This document shows positions 33,274 to 45,325 of a stretch of DNA of 64,000 nt, in pieces (within the stretch, counting starts at the first letter, position 1; each line of letters begins with the position of its first letter). The notes under the pieces are model-generated. The model saw only the letters and a program-made list of their open reading frames with translations, made no database searches and was not told the origin of the DNA. A program made the translations under genes and the position numbers. The DNA lies in contig CM055108.1 of assembly GCA_029204225.1 (NCBI GenBank), positions 47,263,146-47,327,145 on the forward strand, written 5' to 3'. The stretch is from Diphasiastrum complanatum. Its lineage: Eukaryota > Streptophyta > Lycopodiopsida > Lycopodiales > Lycopodiaceae.

Positions 33274-35704
33274 CTGGAAGTTAGTCTAGGTGACACTAAT
33301 AACTATCAATGACTCAAGAATGAAAATCTAATGCTATTTATAGAACAAGAAAACTATTATTCTATGGGCTGATAGAACTAGGTTCTATGAGAAGCTCATC
33401 AAGCTATAAAAATTGCTCCAATACTATGTTGGGAGATGTTGGTGGAAATCTCATCGATGCGTACACTGCGCGGATCACAATGGATCACCCAAGCAAACAC
33501 AAAATCTCTTTGCACTTTGCGAAAGCAAGAAGAGCAGACATTCATGCAAAATAGTAAGAGAGTCAGAAAAAAACGAAATAGCAAAAGCATACAAGACTGA
33601 CAAAGATCTGAACACAATAACAAGATAGTACTTGATTCAAATTAATGTATATGAAAATACAAGTCATATTGATGATGTGTGCACAAGACAATTGTGGGTG
33701 ACACAATTGTGCTGAAGAAGCTAACTCCTCTCTGTAAAAGCTTGAGCTTATTACTAACAATGAGTTTGAAAGAAAGAATCGATGCGTGAAAGCATGTACA
33801 ATGTCTCTCTTTGATAATTCTCTTGTGTTGTTTGTTACAATGATCATCATCTACATAAAATTTGCATTAGTGTTTACGTATGTACAAAAAGAAAATAGAG
33901 TAGTAGTACCATCCTGGGTAGATTGTTTTGTCCAATTGGTTGCACAATACAATAAGTGGGCGATAGTCGATTAAGTTGACAAGTTGGACAAGTTGAACTT
34001 CCTCGACAAGTCGGTTGCCACTCTGATGCATGTCTTTGATAATAGCGCATTTTTGCAGACTTTGCAACAATGCATGTAAAACTGCAACAATCGAATGGAA
34101 CTAGATTAACATGAAATTTAGGAGAGTTGAGGAATAAATGCAACACAAGCTTCTACACAACTTTTATAATTCAATTGTCAATATCACATGCAATTCACTT
34201 GCATTTAAAATTTCTATTCAATTCGAATCAGGAAAAATTTGCATAGCTAGTTTTGGATTCCTCAAAAATATTAACATATTTCAAGTTGGCCCATTTATCC
34301 TCAGTGGAGGAAAGAGGAGCAGGAGAAAAGGGCTTATTTTTAAAAGATTGTACATAACTAATGGTAGGGTTGAAAGTTGACGAAAGAGGGAGAAGACCGT
34401 TAGGGTTAATCAAAATGTTATTAAGAGCACTGATGATAGGAGAAACAATGTTCAATCTGCTAAGAAAGGGGGCAAAGGGAAGGGATCTGCTCGAGTGAGG
34501 AGAAAGAGCAGTCTTATCATGCTTGGGAATGTCATGTTTTTGGAAATGACCACGGCCATTAGAAAAGGAGAAGGGACAGAGTAAAACAAACTATCAATCT
34601 ATAACAAAAAAAGAGTTACTTTACTCGCCTTTTCGTTTTGATCCATTTTTTGTTGTCCTAGTAAAATAACTATTAGGAACTTTAAGAAGCAAACAAGAAC
34701 TAGATCCTCACAAAACAAATCTTTTGCTCTTCCACTTCCGCTATCCTCGAATCTCAATCCCAAATGTGCCTTTTAATCTCTCACTTTTCTAACCTATTCC
34801 ATTTGTTAGAAACTTCGCTATCCCAGATTCGCTATCTTGGCACTTTTTAGGTTTTCGATTTTCTCGTTTTCGTCTGTTTTTTTTGAAAGTCCAGTTTCAC
34901 TTCAGAGATGTATGCCGATTTTTCATTTTTGGGAGTTTCCTCTTTCTCGAGATTAATGCTTTTCCATGTTCCCCTGGTTTCGGGAGTTTCATCTTTTTTG
35001 TCTATCTGCTACTTGATTTTCATCCTTTTTTGCCATTTTGTTCCATCTATCCTGCAAGCTTGGAATCTTTTGACTGTCCCCAACAAGCTTCGTTGGATCT
35101 ATCACTGACTCTCTTGCAAGCTTAGCCGAATCTTACACCTATTTTCCTTTGGATCTTCGATTTTTTCTCCTTTGGAACTTCATGAGTTTTTCCTTTTTTG
35201 TCTTTTGCGTCTCCGCTTCCAAGTATTGTCTTTATTCTTAAAATCAAGAACTCTTGATATCAAATTACATTTAGGATTCTCATTCTTATCTATTCTTAAT
35301 AAAATCCTACAAGCTAATTCTTGGCACTTTTCTATATAATGATTATTCACTTGTCAAGAATCGTCAGTTCTAATATTAAGGTTCTTAATCTCTATCATAA
35401 AGTAAATATCTATAAAAATTATACATATATATGTACATGGAGAGAGAAAAATCCAAATGAATAAGAAAAAATTGAAAACTTGGCCAACACTTTTTGTGCA
35501 CAAATAGTAGAAATTAGAACTTAGTGATTGGAAGATTGACAATGGTGAGAGCTTTTAACATGAGATTTTATTTGATGGTCCTTTCACAAGCTTTGTTTAA
35601 AATATTTCAGCTATTTGATGGTTTGCAGGGTTAATTGATGCTAACGTTATTCCCCCCCTGATAGGTCAATTTGATTCTTAACATCAATTCAAGGCTTAAA
35701 GGGA
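33274..35704. repeat. R1 repeat, copy 3
   Basis: Longest R1 copy, upstream of the minus-strand gag of F. Shares AATCGATGCGTGAAAGCAT, the minus frame from MDQNEK (about 34650 leftwards, stops present) and the right end CAATTCAAGGCTTAAAGGGAC with other copies. It may be the F leader/LTR zone, but no LTR borders were found. Confidence 0.6.
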
Positions 35705-35860
35705 CAACGTTATACATGGTACTGTTGAGTTGCAGGAGGAAGATTACGAGGATCATGTACAAAAATTATCTAGTTTTTGAATACTTGGTAGCATGGAAGG
35801 GATATCTTTAGAACACGTGACTTAGGAATGATTGAATTTTTTGTCCCTTTGGGATGCCTC
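35705..35860 (+). pseudogene. Possible Ty3/gypsy chromodomain scrap
   Basis: Plus strand ELQEEDYEDHVQKLSSF then, in another frame, FEYLVAWKGYL, which resembles the chromodomain end of gypsy chromovirus integrases (YLVKWKGYP). Stops follow at once. Short and degenerate, so tentative. Confidence 0.4.
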
Positions 35861-36869
35861 AAATTTGTGGTAGAAAGAAGTAGGCAAATTTCAGATTTAG
35901 CTACTCCATTTGGCTGGCTCAATTCGTTGATAGGAAACCACAAAACACTCCGATTCAGTGAAGATTTGCTTGCTGCCAAAACTCACTATTAGAAAGTTGA
36001 ATTTCAGATCTTGATGGCTGCTCCTAGGTCACTAGAACCCTGGAATTGATGGCTGAAACAGGAGCAAATTTCGGCCCCTCCTCAATCGCTAATGAATCCA
36101 ATTTTGTAGGGAGCAAATCTGCTGCCTTATCGCTTCTAGGAAGCAGAATTTTTGAAAATTTGGATTGATTTCTGGCTGAAAAATTTTAGTAGTGGAAATC
36201 ACTGGTCATCTACCCTCGAATCGCTGAAATTTCAAGTAGATTTTGTGAAAGTTTGTTACGATTTCTCAGCTCCCTCAGTCGTTGATTTTCCTGGTCTGTT
36301 GTCTTTCAGGTCAGAATTCCTGACCTTCATAACTCTTTTTCCAGCAATTTATGGCTGCTATTGAAATTAATATCAGACCAGCCGTTCATGGCTGAAAAGA
36401 TGCCTCCCTAGCTCACTAACAAATCAACTTTTGGAGGCCCAAAACTTTTGTTGAAAACTTGCCTGATTCCAAAGGAAATCAGTCGTTTCTTTGCTGCTTT
36501 CACTGTGACTGCCTTCTCTACGAATTGACCTTTCTTCAAAATGCTTTCAGAAGGTGCCTAAACTGGGCATGAGTTGTGCCCGCTACTGGTGTTCACCTAC
36601 TCACCTGCTGTGGATTTTGCCTTGTCATTGATGGTCACACGACTGAAGCCTAACATTGTTCATCTACATTCAAGATGTGGTTTTTACAATGTTACCAAGA
36701 ACAAGGTGTCTAACAATGGTAACTTGCTCTTTGTGGTTACCTGTAAACAAGGGTAGCAGCTATTTGTCTGTGCCAATGTTATTCAAGTTTCAAGTCCTTT
36801 TGACGCCTTTTGTGTCCTTGTATTGTTGATTTTCTGAAGTCAAAGTCATTCTTCAATGTATACATCTTC
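35861..36869. other. No gene recognised
   Basis: Non-coding sequence with repeated GGCTGAAA/GCTGCT words; perhaps the 3' region of the gypsy-like scrap. Nothing further supported. Confidence 0.3.
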
Positions 36870-37062
36870 TTGGTGTGATAGCTTGAATCTGCTCCTCCTC
36901 AATCCTTGGCCTCACCTCTTCTTGAACACCATCAAGGTTAATGATTGATCTTGCATGAGTCTCTTTGATCTGAACATAATCCAAGTTAAATTTCTGATCT
37001 TCATGGAAGACCACATCTCTACTAACAACATTTTTGTCAATAGAGGAAAAATAAATCTTGTG
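36870..37062 (-). pseudogene. Copia integrase C-terminal/linker fragment
   Basis: Open minus-strand frame of about 63 codons: KIYFSSIDKNVVSRDVVFHE is the conserved end of copia integrase, followed by an acidic linker (QEEVRPRIEEEQ). Both neighbours are unrelated, so this is an isolated relic close to the insertion site of element B. Confidence 0.75.
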
Positions 37063-37202
37063 AAGTTTTTAGCACGTGTGAGCTTCACCACACACCCTAC
37101 AGGATCTTACTGAGGGGTCGTGATTGCACAAGATTGATCATAGAAAATTATGCTTGAAAAATCTAAGGCAAGAGCACAATGGCATACATCTGATGAAAAA
37201 AT

Positions 37203-37884
37203 TGTAAAAATTACAGCAAATAAGGATCCTAAAACACTTGAAATGATGAGGGAAACAATAGATTATGATTTCATAAGATTAGCACAAGTTGAACCATCAA
37301 AATCCATCAAAAATCTATGCTTGAACCTCACTAAATGGCCCAAATCCTTGAAGAAGGCTTCACACGTGTGAAAGTACGGCCTCCCACAGTCTGAGTACTG
37401 TACACCAGACCTACATTCAATCCTATAATCATTAGTAATCACAAGTACTCAAACAATTATGAACATAGAGAGCAATTGCACCATTATGAGAGAAAAAACA
37501 TGAAATTGCTTGATTGATTTTGGTGAGATATCATCACCTATATATACATGATCCATCACGGTTTTGGGCAGGTATGAGTAGCCCTAAACCTATCCCTAAT
37601 TCTAATTTTGGTGGATCTTTCATCCCTACCAAGTTAGGGTTGGAATCTTGGAGATCCCTCAACAATGCAAAAATTACCAAAAATAGCTCCTATTTTTTCT
37701 CCCTTGTATCTAAGCATAATTTGGACTCATTCCAAAGGTTCTAACACTTAGGTCTACTTGAGAACATCCTTATGAATGGAATCCTATGCTATTTGGCACG
37801 TGTGACAAGCCACATCATGACCATTTAACTATTTACAAGTCATATGACCAAAACTAGTCAAGCTAGAATTGTGAATTTTTAACA
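37203..37884 (-). repeat. Element B 3' LTR
   Basis: Plus strand TGTAAAAATTAC...GAATTTTTAACA. Palindrome TTCACACGTGTGAA at 37359-37372. Confidence 0.96.
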
Positions 37885-37898
37885 CTCCTCCTCACTAT

Positions 37899-40800
37899 CT
37901 AGCTTGGTTCAATCATTGCTTTACTAATCACTCCAAGTGATGATCTGAACTTCATAAAAGGTGTCCTTTGAAGTGGTTTAGTAAGTAGATCAGCTACACA
38001 TTCATTGCTTGGAACATGCTCCAAAGCAATCTCCTTGGCTTGCACCATTTCTCTCACAAAGTGATGGCATATCTCAATGTGCTTAGATCTTGCATGGAAG
38101 ATTGGGTTAGATGCAAGGTGTTGGGCTGATATATTGTCATTGTAGATGATTGGTGCCTCCTCTGAATCCATGATCTTTAGTTCCACCAATAATCTCTTGA
38201 TCCAAAGTACCTCCTTTGTAGTGGTTGTCAAAGCTTTGTACTCGGCCTCAGTTGAAGATAGAGATATAGTTTCTTGCTTTTTTGAAAGCCATGAAACCAC
38301 ACCTTCTCCTATGAAAGTTGAATAGGCACTTGTTGATTTCCTATCCCTCTTGTCCCCTGCAAAATCTGAATCACTAAATGCATGAAGGTTAATCACATCT
38401 CCTCTATATAGAATCCCAAAATCCAATGTACCCGAGATGTATCTTAGAATCCTCTTAGCCTTTTTCCAATGGATATTCAATGGCTTTTGCATGGATTGGC
38501 TCAACCTACATACACTAAAGCTAAGATCTGGTCTAGTTATAGTGATCCACATTAAGGAACCTATAAGTTGCCTAAACAAAGTGATGTCCATGAAGGATCT
38601 TTCATCATCTTCATTTGGCACTTTTACATCTTGCTCCATTGGTGTGTCAACACTTTTGCATACTTCCATCTTAAACTTCTTCAAAAGACTTTGAGCATAG
38701 TTTACTTGACTTATAAAGATAAAATCAGACCCTCTAAGTACTTCTATGCCTAAGATGAAGTGAAGACACCCTAGATCTACCATCTTGAACTCTAAGGATA
38801 GATCTATCTTGATTTTTTCAATACCATCAACACTATTTCCACTAATGATGATGTCATCTACATAAATGAGTAAAAGTACAATACCAACATCATCAAACTT
38901 AATGTAAAGAGTGGGATCATATTCACTTTGAACAAAAGAAAGTGAAATAAGATAGCAATGTAGTCTTGAATTCCAAGATCTTGAGGCTTGCTTCAAGCCA
39001 TAGATGCTTCTTTGGAGATGGCATACTTTGTTCTCCATTCCATGCTTGATGAACCCTTGTGGCTGCTCCATATAGATATCCTCTTCCAAAAAACCATTCA
39101 AGAAAGCATTAGAGACATCCATTTGACATAGAATCCATCCAAAATGTGATGCAAGTGCAATGATTAGTCTTATTGTGACCATCTTGGCCACGGGTGCAAA
39201 AGTTTCCTCATAGTCTATCCCTCTCTCTTGAGCATAACCTTTTGCAACTAATCTTGCTTTATGTTTGTTAACACTCCCATTTGCATTCAACTTAAGCTTG
39301 AAGACCCACTTGCATCCTATTACATTCCTTTGAGGTCTCTCAACAAGCAACCAAGTTTCATTCTCAATCAAGGCATCATACTCATCCAACATAGCTTTAT
39401 ACCATTCTTTGGAGTTCAATGCATCTTCAACATTAGACGGTTCTTCAAAACTAGATAAAGCATAAGAAGTGGATGAGATACCCTCAACTTGCTGTCCTTT
39501 GCCTTGATATGTGAGCCTTGATGGCTCCACTTTTTCCCTTGAAGATCTCCTTGGTGTGATAGGTGGGTTTGGTGCTTGCTCCTCCATGAGCTCCTCCTCA
39601 AAACCAAGATCTTGCTCCTCGGCCATCTTCTTCTTGATTGTTGGAGCACTTGAGCCTTCTTCAAGCATATTCATATGATGTTCATCAAAGATGACATCCC
39701 TTGAAACAACAAATTTGTTCAAGGATGGAAGATAGACTTTGTAGCCCTTGCTTGAGCTTGCATATCCAAGCATGATCCCTCTTGTGGAAGATGGATCCTC
39801 CTTGGTTCTTGTTTCTAATGGCACATGCACATAACATATAGACCCAAAAACTTTCAAGTGATTAAGATTGGGTTTCTTTCCATACAACATCTCATAAGGA
39901 GTTTTGCCTTCAATTGCTTTGCAAGACACTCTATTCATCAAGTAGTTTGCACATACAAGAGACTCACCCCAAAAGGATTTGGGCAAACAAGCATCTAATC
40001 TTAAAGCCTTAGAACATTCACATAATGTTCTATTCCTTCTTTCAGCAACTCCATTTTGTTGAGGAGTGTAAGGACAAGAAGTCTCTTTCTTGATCCCTTC
40101 CTCCTCACAAAAGGCCTTGAACTCATTGGAGATGAATTCTCCACCATTGTCACTTCTAAGAATCTTGATGCTATGATTATGATGCTTTTCCACAAACAAC
40201 TTGAACTTTACAAAAGTATCAAATACTTGAGACTTGAAGGAAAGTAAGAACACCCAACAATATCTTGAGTAGTCATCAATGAAGGTTAAAAACATGGATG
40301 AACCTCCATTAGATTTGGTGCTAGCAATGTGCACATCCGAGTGTATGAGTTCAAGAGGATGAGATGACTTTGTGATGGAGTTAGGAAACACCTTCTTATG
40401 TGCCTTGGATAAGGCACAAGCTTCACAAACCTTGTCTTCCTTCCCAATAGACCTTGGTAGGCCTAAAGCATACTCCTCCTTGATCATAGCCTCCATGGAA
40501 CCCGAGTTGACATGTCCAAGTCTTTTGTGCCATAAAGTAAAGGTAGATATCTTGCTCTTCTCGGCCAACATGACAACATTAGTATCCACAAATGCATCCA
40601 GCTTATAAAGTTTGCCAAGTCTAGTGCCCTTAGCCACTATCTTACCCTTCTTCTTGATGAAACATTCATTTGAAGCAAAGTCAACATTGAAACCATTGTC
40701 TACCATTTGGCCAACACTTAGTAGATTCTTTGTTATTGTAGGAATGTACAAAATACCTTCTATGTTGATCTTTTTGAAAGATCCTAAGCAAAGGGGAATG

Positions 40801-41867
40801 CTACCAACTCCTTCAATCTTACAAGCTTCATCATTTGCTGTATAGATAGACTTTATAGGTCCATCATAAGATAAGAGAGAAGAGAAAAACTCCCTTTTAC
40901 TAGTCATGTGTGAACTAGCACCCGAGTCAATCCACCAAGGATCTTCTCCTTTGAAGCTTGTTGAAGAAAATATGGACATCATGAGAGAGTCCTCATGTGA
41001 ACTCTCCTCCTCCTCCTCTTTGCTCAAGTTGGCTTGGCTTTGATCTTGCTTCCTCTTGAAGCATTCCGAGGCATAATGCCCCATCTTGCTACAATAGTAG
41101 CACTTCACCTTTGATTTGTCCTTCTTGACTTTGGTGGTTGATGGAGATGCCTTTGGGGGTCCTTCTTGATCCTCAAGCTTTGTAGACTTCTTGAATGTTG
41201 ATCCTTTGCCTTTGGACTTGCCTTTGCCTTTGGTGAAGAGAGCTTGGTCATCTCCACCTTGGATGGAAAGCCTATCCATCCTCTCTTGCATTTGGCTCCT
41301 TCTTGATTCCTCGGCCATGAGCGTGCCTTGGAGTTCTTCAAGTATGGGTAGCTTACCCATAATTGCATATCCCTGAACCAAATTGTCAAATTCAAAGCTT
41401 AGTCCATTCAATATGAGTTGAACAAGCTCTTCATCCTTGATAGGGTCACCTATAAAGGCTAGCTCTTTGTTCAATTCCTTTACTCTTAGGACAAAAGTAT
41501 GTGCACTCTCTCCTTTCTTTTGATAGCTTCTATAGATTTGATTCTTCAAAGCTAACATTCTAGTTTGGTTCTTGGATTCATAGACCTTTTGCAAAGTCTC
41601 CCAAGCATCTTGAGCTGAAGTGCAATCTCCTACCTCTCTTAAGAGTTCATTTGCAACATTCATTTTTATGCAATGTAGTGCAACATTGCACCTCTTGATG
41701 TATTTGGCTTTTTCTTGAGGATGAATAGGTTCACCCTCCTTACCATTTACAATTTCCATCAGATCTTGCATGATCATGATAGATTCCATTCTAACTTTCC
41801 ATATGGCATAGTTAGTTTTGTTGAGCCTTTCATTAGTATCCAAAAGATATGCATTTATAGATGCCAT
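37899..41867 (-). CDS. Element B Gag-Pol polyprotein (1322 aa)
   Basis: One frame from ATG at 41867 to the stop at 37899, encoding all retrotransposition proteins. Approximate residue positions: gag (UBN2) 1-220; CCHC zinc knuckle CYYCSKMGHYASEC about 255-268; aspartic protease WWIDSGASSHM about 309-320; GAG-preintegrase LWHKRLGHVNSGSM about 443-457; integrase core with HSDV (~507), RSDNGGEF (~570) and NGVAERRN (~607); linker with TPRRSSREKVEPSRLTYQG; RT from about 835, with KGYAQERGIDYEETFAPV and the active site YVDD near 1000; RNase H with SDSDFAGDKRDRKST (~1164) and SSTEAEYKAL (~1205) to the end. Every catalytic residue I can check is present. The order integrase before RT defines Ty1/copia. 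The start was chosen because the conserved gag begins there (MASINAYLLDTNERLNKTNY) and the leader upstream is closed. Confidence 0.97.
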   Translation of the reverse strand: MASINAYLLDTNERLNKTNYAIWKVRMESIMIMQDLMEIVNGKEGEPIHPQEKAKYIKRCNVALHCIKMNVANELLREVGDCTSAQDAWETLQKVYESKNQTRMLALKNQIYRSYQKKGESAHTFVLRVKELNKELAFIGDPIKDEELVQLILNGLSFEFDNLVQGYAIMGKLPILEELQGTLMAEESRRSQMQERMDRLSIQGGDDQALFTKGKGKSKGKGSTFKKSTKLEDQEGPPKASPSTTKVKKDKSKVKCYYCSKMGHYASECFKRKQDQSQANLSKEEEEESSHEDSLMMSIFSSTSFKGEDPWWIDSGASSHMTSKREFFSSLLSYDGPIKSIYTANDEACKIEGVGSIPLCLGSFKKINIEGILYIPTITKNLLSVGQMVDNGFNVDFASNECFIKKKGKIVAKGTRLGKLYKLDAFVDTNVVMLAEKSKISTFTLWHKRLGHVNSGSMEAMIKEEYALGLPRSIGKEDKVCEACALSKAHKKVFPNSITKSSHPLELIHSDVHIASTKSNGGSSMFLTFIDDYSRYCWVFLLSFKSQVFDTFVKFKLFVEKHHNHSIKILRSDNGGEFISNEFKAFCEEEGIKKETSCPYTPQQNGVAERRNRTLCECSKALRLDACLPKSFWGESLVCANYLMNRVSCKAIEGKTPYEMLYGKKPNLNHLKVFGSICYVHVPLETRTKEDPSSTRGIMLGYASSSKGYKVYLPSLNKFVVSRDVIFDEHHMNMLEEGSSAPTIKKKMAEEQDLGFEEELMEEQAPNPPITPRRSSREKVEPSRLTYQGKGQQVEGISSTSYALSSFEEPSNVEDALNSKEWYKAMLDEYDALIENETWLLVERPQRNVIGCKWVFKLKLNANGSVNKHKARLVAKGYAQERGIDYEETFAPVAKMVTIRLIIALASHFGWILCQMDVSNAFLNGFLEEDIYMEQPQGFIKHGMENKVCHLQRSIYGLKQASRSWNSRLHCYLISLSFVQSEYDPTLYIKFDDVGIVLLLIYVDDIIISGNSVDGIEKIKIDLSLEFKMVDLGCLHFILGIEVLRGSDFIFISQVNYAQSLLKKFKMEVCKSVDTPMEQDVKVPNEDDERSFMDITLFRQLIGSLMWITITRPDLSFSVCRLSQSMQKPLNIHWKKAKRILRYISGTLDFGILYRGDVINLHAFSDSDFAGDKRDRKSTSAYSTFIGEGVVSWLSKKQETISLSSTEAEYKALTTTTKEVLWIKRLLVELKIMDSEEAPIIYNDNISAQHLASNPIFHARSKHIEICHHFVREMVQAKEIALEHVPSNECVADLLTKPLQRTPFMKFRSSLGVISKAMIEPS

Positions 41868-42678
41868 CTAGTCTCCTAATCAAGGACTTGACACAAATGA
41901 AGGTTACTTCTATTGATTTGATTGAAGGTCTACCTTATCCCACTTCTTAGGGACCTGAAAAGATCAGTAATAGACTTCCTATAAAGATCTAAGAATGATC
42001 TCTAACAAAATCAAATCATAGAATACTAGAAACAATGCACTTGCTTGATTGAAGTAGACAATACTAGTAGAATTGCCCCTCTTTCTATAAAGAACATTAA
42101 AGCTTCCAAATGATCTGATAAAGAGTGAATTTCAGCAACCTAATATACTCCCAAAATCACTTGTAAAAGATCTAAATGGAACTTAATGAGGATGCAACAC
42201 AATCTACTATCCAATCACAAGCAAAAAATGATCAAAATTAATGAAAAATTGATCTAATTTGGTGCATAAGTCAAGCAATGGTTGGACTGAACCTAAATCA
42301 CTTTAGGAGGTGCCTACTACACCTTAGAACAGCCTTGAAGAGTCCCCAAAACTCTGATCTTCCCTCTCCTTGAATGCTAGAAAGCCTTCTCTATGAAATC
42401 ACCTCCAAAACTCGCTTAGAAATCAATGCTTGGAGCAAGCAAAACTTGCTATCTTGGTAATGTGAATTGAATTCAACTTTGCCTCTGGTTTTAGACACCT
42501 AAACACCTGCAAATGAAGTCACACAACACCAATCTCCAATGTATTTGACTCACTTTGAGTTCTAGAATCAATACTAGATGCTAAGATCCAATCTACACAA
42601 GATTTAGATCAAAAATTGTGATAAAATTGAATGCAAACCAAGGATTTAGCTCATTTCAGCCTTTAGGCTCTGATACCA
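41868..42678 (-). other. Element B leader and primer-binding site
   Basis: Complement of TGGTATCAGAGCC at 42666-42678, abutting the 5' LTR, so initiator tRNA-Met is the likely primer. The ~800-bp leader is non-coding and matches the element A leader. Confidence 0.93.
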
Positions 42679-43360
42679 TGTAAAAATTACAGCAAATAAG
42701 GATCCTAAAACACTTGAAATGATGAGGGAAACAATAGATTATGATTTCATAAGATTAGCACAAGTTGAACCATCAAAATCCATCAAAAATCTATGCTTGA
42801 ACCTCACTAAATGGCCCAAATCCTTGAAGAAGGCTTCACACGTGTGAAAGTACGGCCTCCCACAGTCTGAGTACTGTACACCAGACCTACATTCAATCCT
42901 ATAATCATTAGTAATCACAAGTACTCAAACAATTATGAACATAGAGAGCAATTGCACCATTATGAGAGAAAAAACATGAAATTGCTTGATTGATTTTGGT
43001 GAGATATCATCACCTATATATACATGATCCATCACGGTTTTGGGCAGGTATGAGTAGCCCTAAACCTATCCCTAATGCTAATTTTGGTGGATCTTTCATC
43101 CCTACCAAGTTAGGGTTGGAATCTTGGAGATCCCTCAACAATGCAAAAATTACCAAAAATAGCTCCTATTTTTTCTCCCTTGTATCTAAGCATAATTTGG
43201 ACTCATTCCAAAGGTTCTAACACTTAGGTCTACTTGAGAACATCCTTATGAATGGAATCCTATGCTATTTGGCACGTGTGACAAGCCACATCATGACCAT
43301 TTAACTATTTACAAGTCATATGACCAAAACTAGTCAAGCTAGAATTGTGAATTTTTAACA
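42679..43360 (-). promoter_or_regulatory. Element B 5' LTR (promoter)
   Basis: TATATATA at 43015-43022 is the likely TATA box for minus-strand transcription. TTCACACGTGTGAA at 42835-42848 (downstream of the TATA box) and another CACGTGTG word near 43274 (upstream of it) are G-box-like sites that bind bZIP/bHLH factors in plants; their role here is inferred only. Confidence 0.85.
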
Positions 43361-43940
43361 AAAATCTAACTCTTCACTATGAGAAATGAATGTCTGAAAT
43401 AAATCTAAGTGTTCAGTATGGGAAAAAGAGGCTGCTCTCAGATAGAGAGAGAAAATCATACATAGAAAACTCGGGTAGAGAGAGCATAAGTCCAAAACAC
43501 CAAAATCTCAATATTCACAATATGGCAAAACATGCCCAGCTTTCCCTACATGAGAGAGACTTGAATTCCTACAGTGGAGTTGCATGGAAAGTCCACTTAA
43601 CTGAAATAATTCATCTACCAGAGATCCACATGTGTAACTTCATGCATGTATGGTGCATGTACTGCATGTCAACTCATAAAATTACCTAGACATGTGTAGA
43701 TCACAGAAACTACTTTGCATGTGGCTTGCATGCATACAGTAAGACTTTGCATGCTATCAAAACATCTGCATGTCACTACAATTGAACCTATCTAACTCAA
43801 ATTCGAACTATACTAGAAGGATATGTGCTCAGTTCACACTCCTTATATGTACAACATGAAATCTAGTGGAAATTATCATGGACATGATCCCAAACTCGAG
43901 ATAGGAAGATAATATTCTAATAATCTTCACAACAACATCC
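43361..43940. other. Anonymous DNA with a cluster of GCATG words
   Basis: No gene recognised. Between 43630 and 43775 there are at least seven GCATG/CATGCA words, the core of plant RY elements. Confidence 0.35.
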
Positions 43941-44023
43941 ATCAAAGGCATCTTTGTGGGATATGGTGAGAATAGCAAAGGTTATAGAGTCTTCAATCCC
44001 ATCACTATCCATAGTATATCAGG
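43941..44023 (+). pseudogene. Copia integrase C-terminal scrap
   Basis: Plus strand IKGIFVGYGENSKGYRVFNP, the conserved copia FVGY...KGYRVF motif. Isolated. Confidence 0.7.
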
Positions 44024-44789
44024 TAGGATAGCTCCAGAATCCTATACCTTGTAACATCTGATCACCAAGTATCCATTACCCGCTGATAGCTCCCCAAGAA
44101 TCTGTCCACCTGTAGTGCAACTAGACTCCAACTAGATTTAACCAAAGCTGCATCATGCTTACCAAATAATGATGGATAACAACAACATGTGACGCCAACC
44201 TGGAGAAAACTGTGCATATAACCATGCAGCTCACCTGATCACTCGTCAAAGTATCAGTTGTCACTCCCTGAGCAACCATCTCAATCCCTGCTGGCTCACA
44301 ACCATGGGCATGCTAGATCCACATCACCCCGTAATGCACTCCGTGACCTCAGGATATGTACCACCCCATGTACACTCCATGCCACCTACCTCCAAGTAGG
44401 CTTGACCCGTCCCTAGGTCACCACATGATGCACCCCAGTTGAAGAACATCGTCCATACATCAAATGACATATCATACCTGAGCAACTATAGCATCTCCCT
44501 GAGTGCCACCCCAATGGACTCGTCATCCACATACTATGCTCACCTGATGTCTCCGATCTTGGTCACCATCCTGCTAGACAAGCCTAACTCCAAAGCATCA
44601 CCTGCTCCATCTGGCTCATAGCATTTGCTCGCTCTCCCTGGATATGTGCCACCTGACACCATGCCAACGCAAGCCTGTCCCTGAGTCACCACTCATGAGA
44701 TCCTGAGACTACTGTCTCCCTGATCGTATTGAGGTATATGGCTCTGAGTGACTCCCTCTAGGCTTCCCCATGATTTCACCACCTGAGAC
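44024..44789. other. No gene recognised
   Basis: Unusually C-rich plus strand (many CCACC/CATGCC words), similar in composition to 58630-60170. No domain identified. Confidence 0.3.
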
Positions 44790-45325
44790 TAGAGGAATTT
44801 GCAAGAATTGGCTTAACTTTCCAACACTATAACTAAGATCAGGTCTAGTTATAGTTAAATAGATCAAGGAGCCAATAAGCCTTCTATATAGTGTGATGTC
44901 CTCAAAGGATGCTTCATCACAACCAACAGATCCCAAGTATCCCAAGTATCCCATGATCCACAAGATCCCAAGTATGATTCTCAATAAGAGCATCATACTC
45001 TACTTGCATAGCATCCATCCAACTTTTAGACTTACAAGCATTTTCATAGCATGTTGGCTCATCTAGGTGTAAGATGTGAAAGATGATGAGCCTTCCCTTT
45101 GATCACCTTGACCATCATAGGTGAGCCTCAATGGCTCGGACCTTGCCCTTATACATCTTATTGCAGTTCTTGGAGTTCTTGCATCTTGAGATGGATCCTC
45201 AAGTTATTCTTCACTTGGAAGCTCCTCCTCCATCCTAGCATGATCCTTGGCATCAAGATGATTAGTAGCATTATCATCCAAATCACAAGCATGTCCTTCA
45301 TAAAATGTGGGTGAATTATTCATCA
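44790..45325 (-). pseudogene. Copia linker and RT end fragment
   Basis: Minus strand: an acidic linker and SEPLRLTYDGQGDQ (about 45140-45090), then, after a deletion of nearly all RT, DEASFEDITLYRRLIGSLIY and TITRPDLSYSVGKLSQFLQ (44920-44800). Resembles the element I/H group. Relic. Confidence 0.8.

Larger units (their letters stand above)
37203..43360 (-). mobile_element. Element B: complete, apparently intact Ty1/copia retrotransposon
   Basis: Length 6158 bp. LTRs 37203-37884 and 42679-43360, both 682 bp and, by eye, different at one base (near 37600, T instead of G). Perfect target duplication AAAAT at 37198-37202 and 43361-43365. Primer site, leader, a single uninterrupted 1322-aa frame, and polypurine tract GTGAGGAGGAG next to the 3' LTR. 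All parts needed for an autonomous copia element are present, so the insertion is recent and the element may be able to move. Element A is an older, broken relative. Confidence 0.97.
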
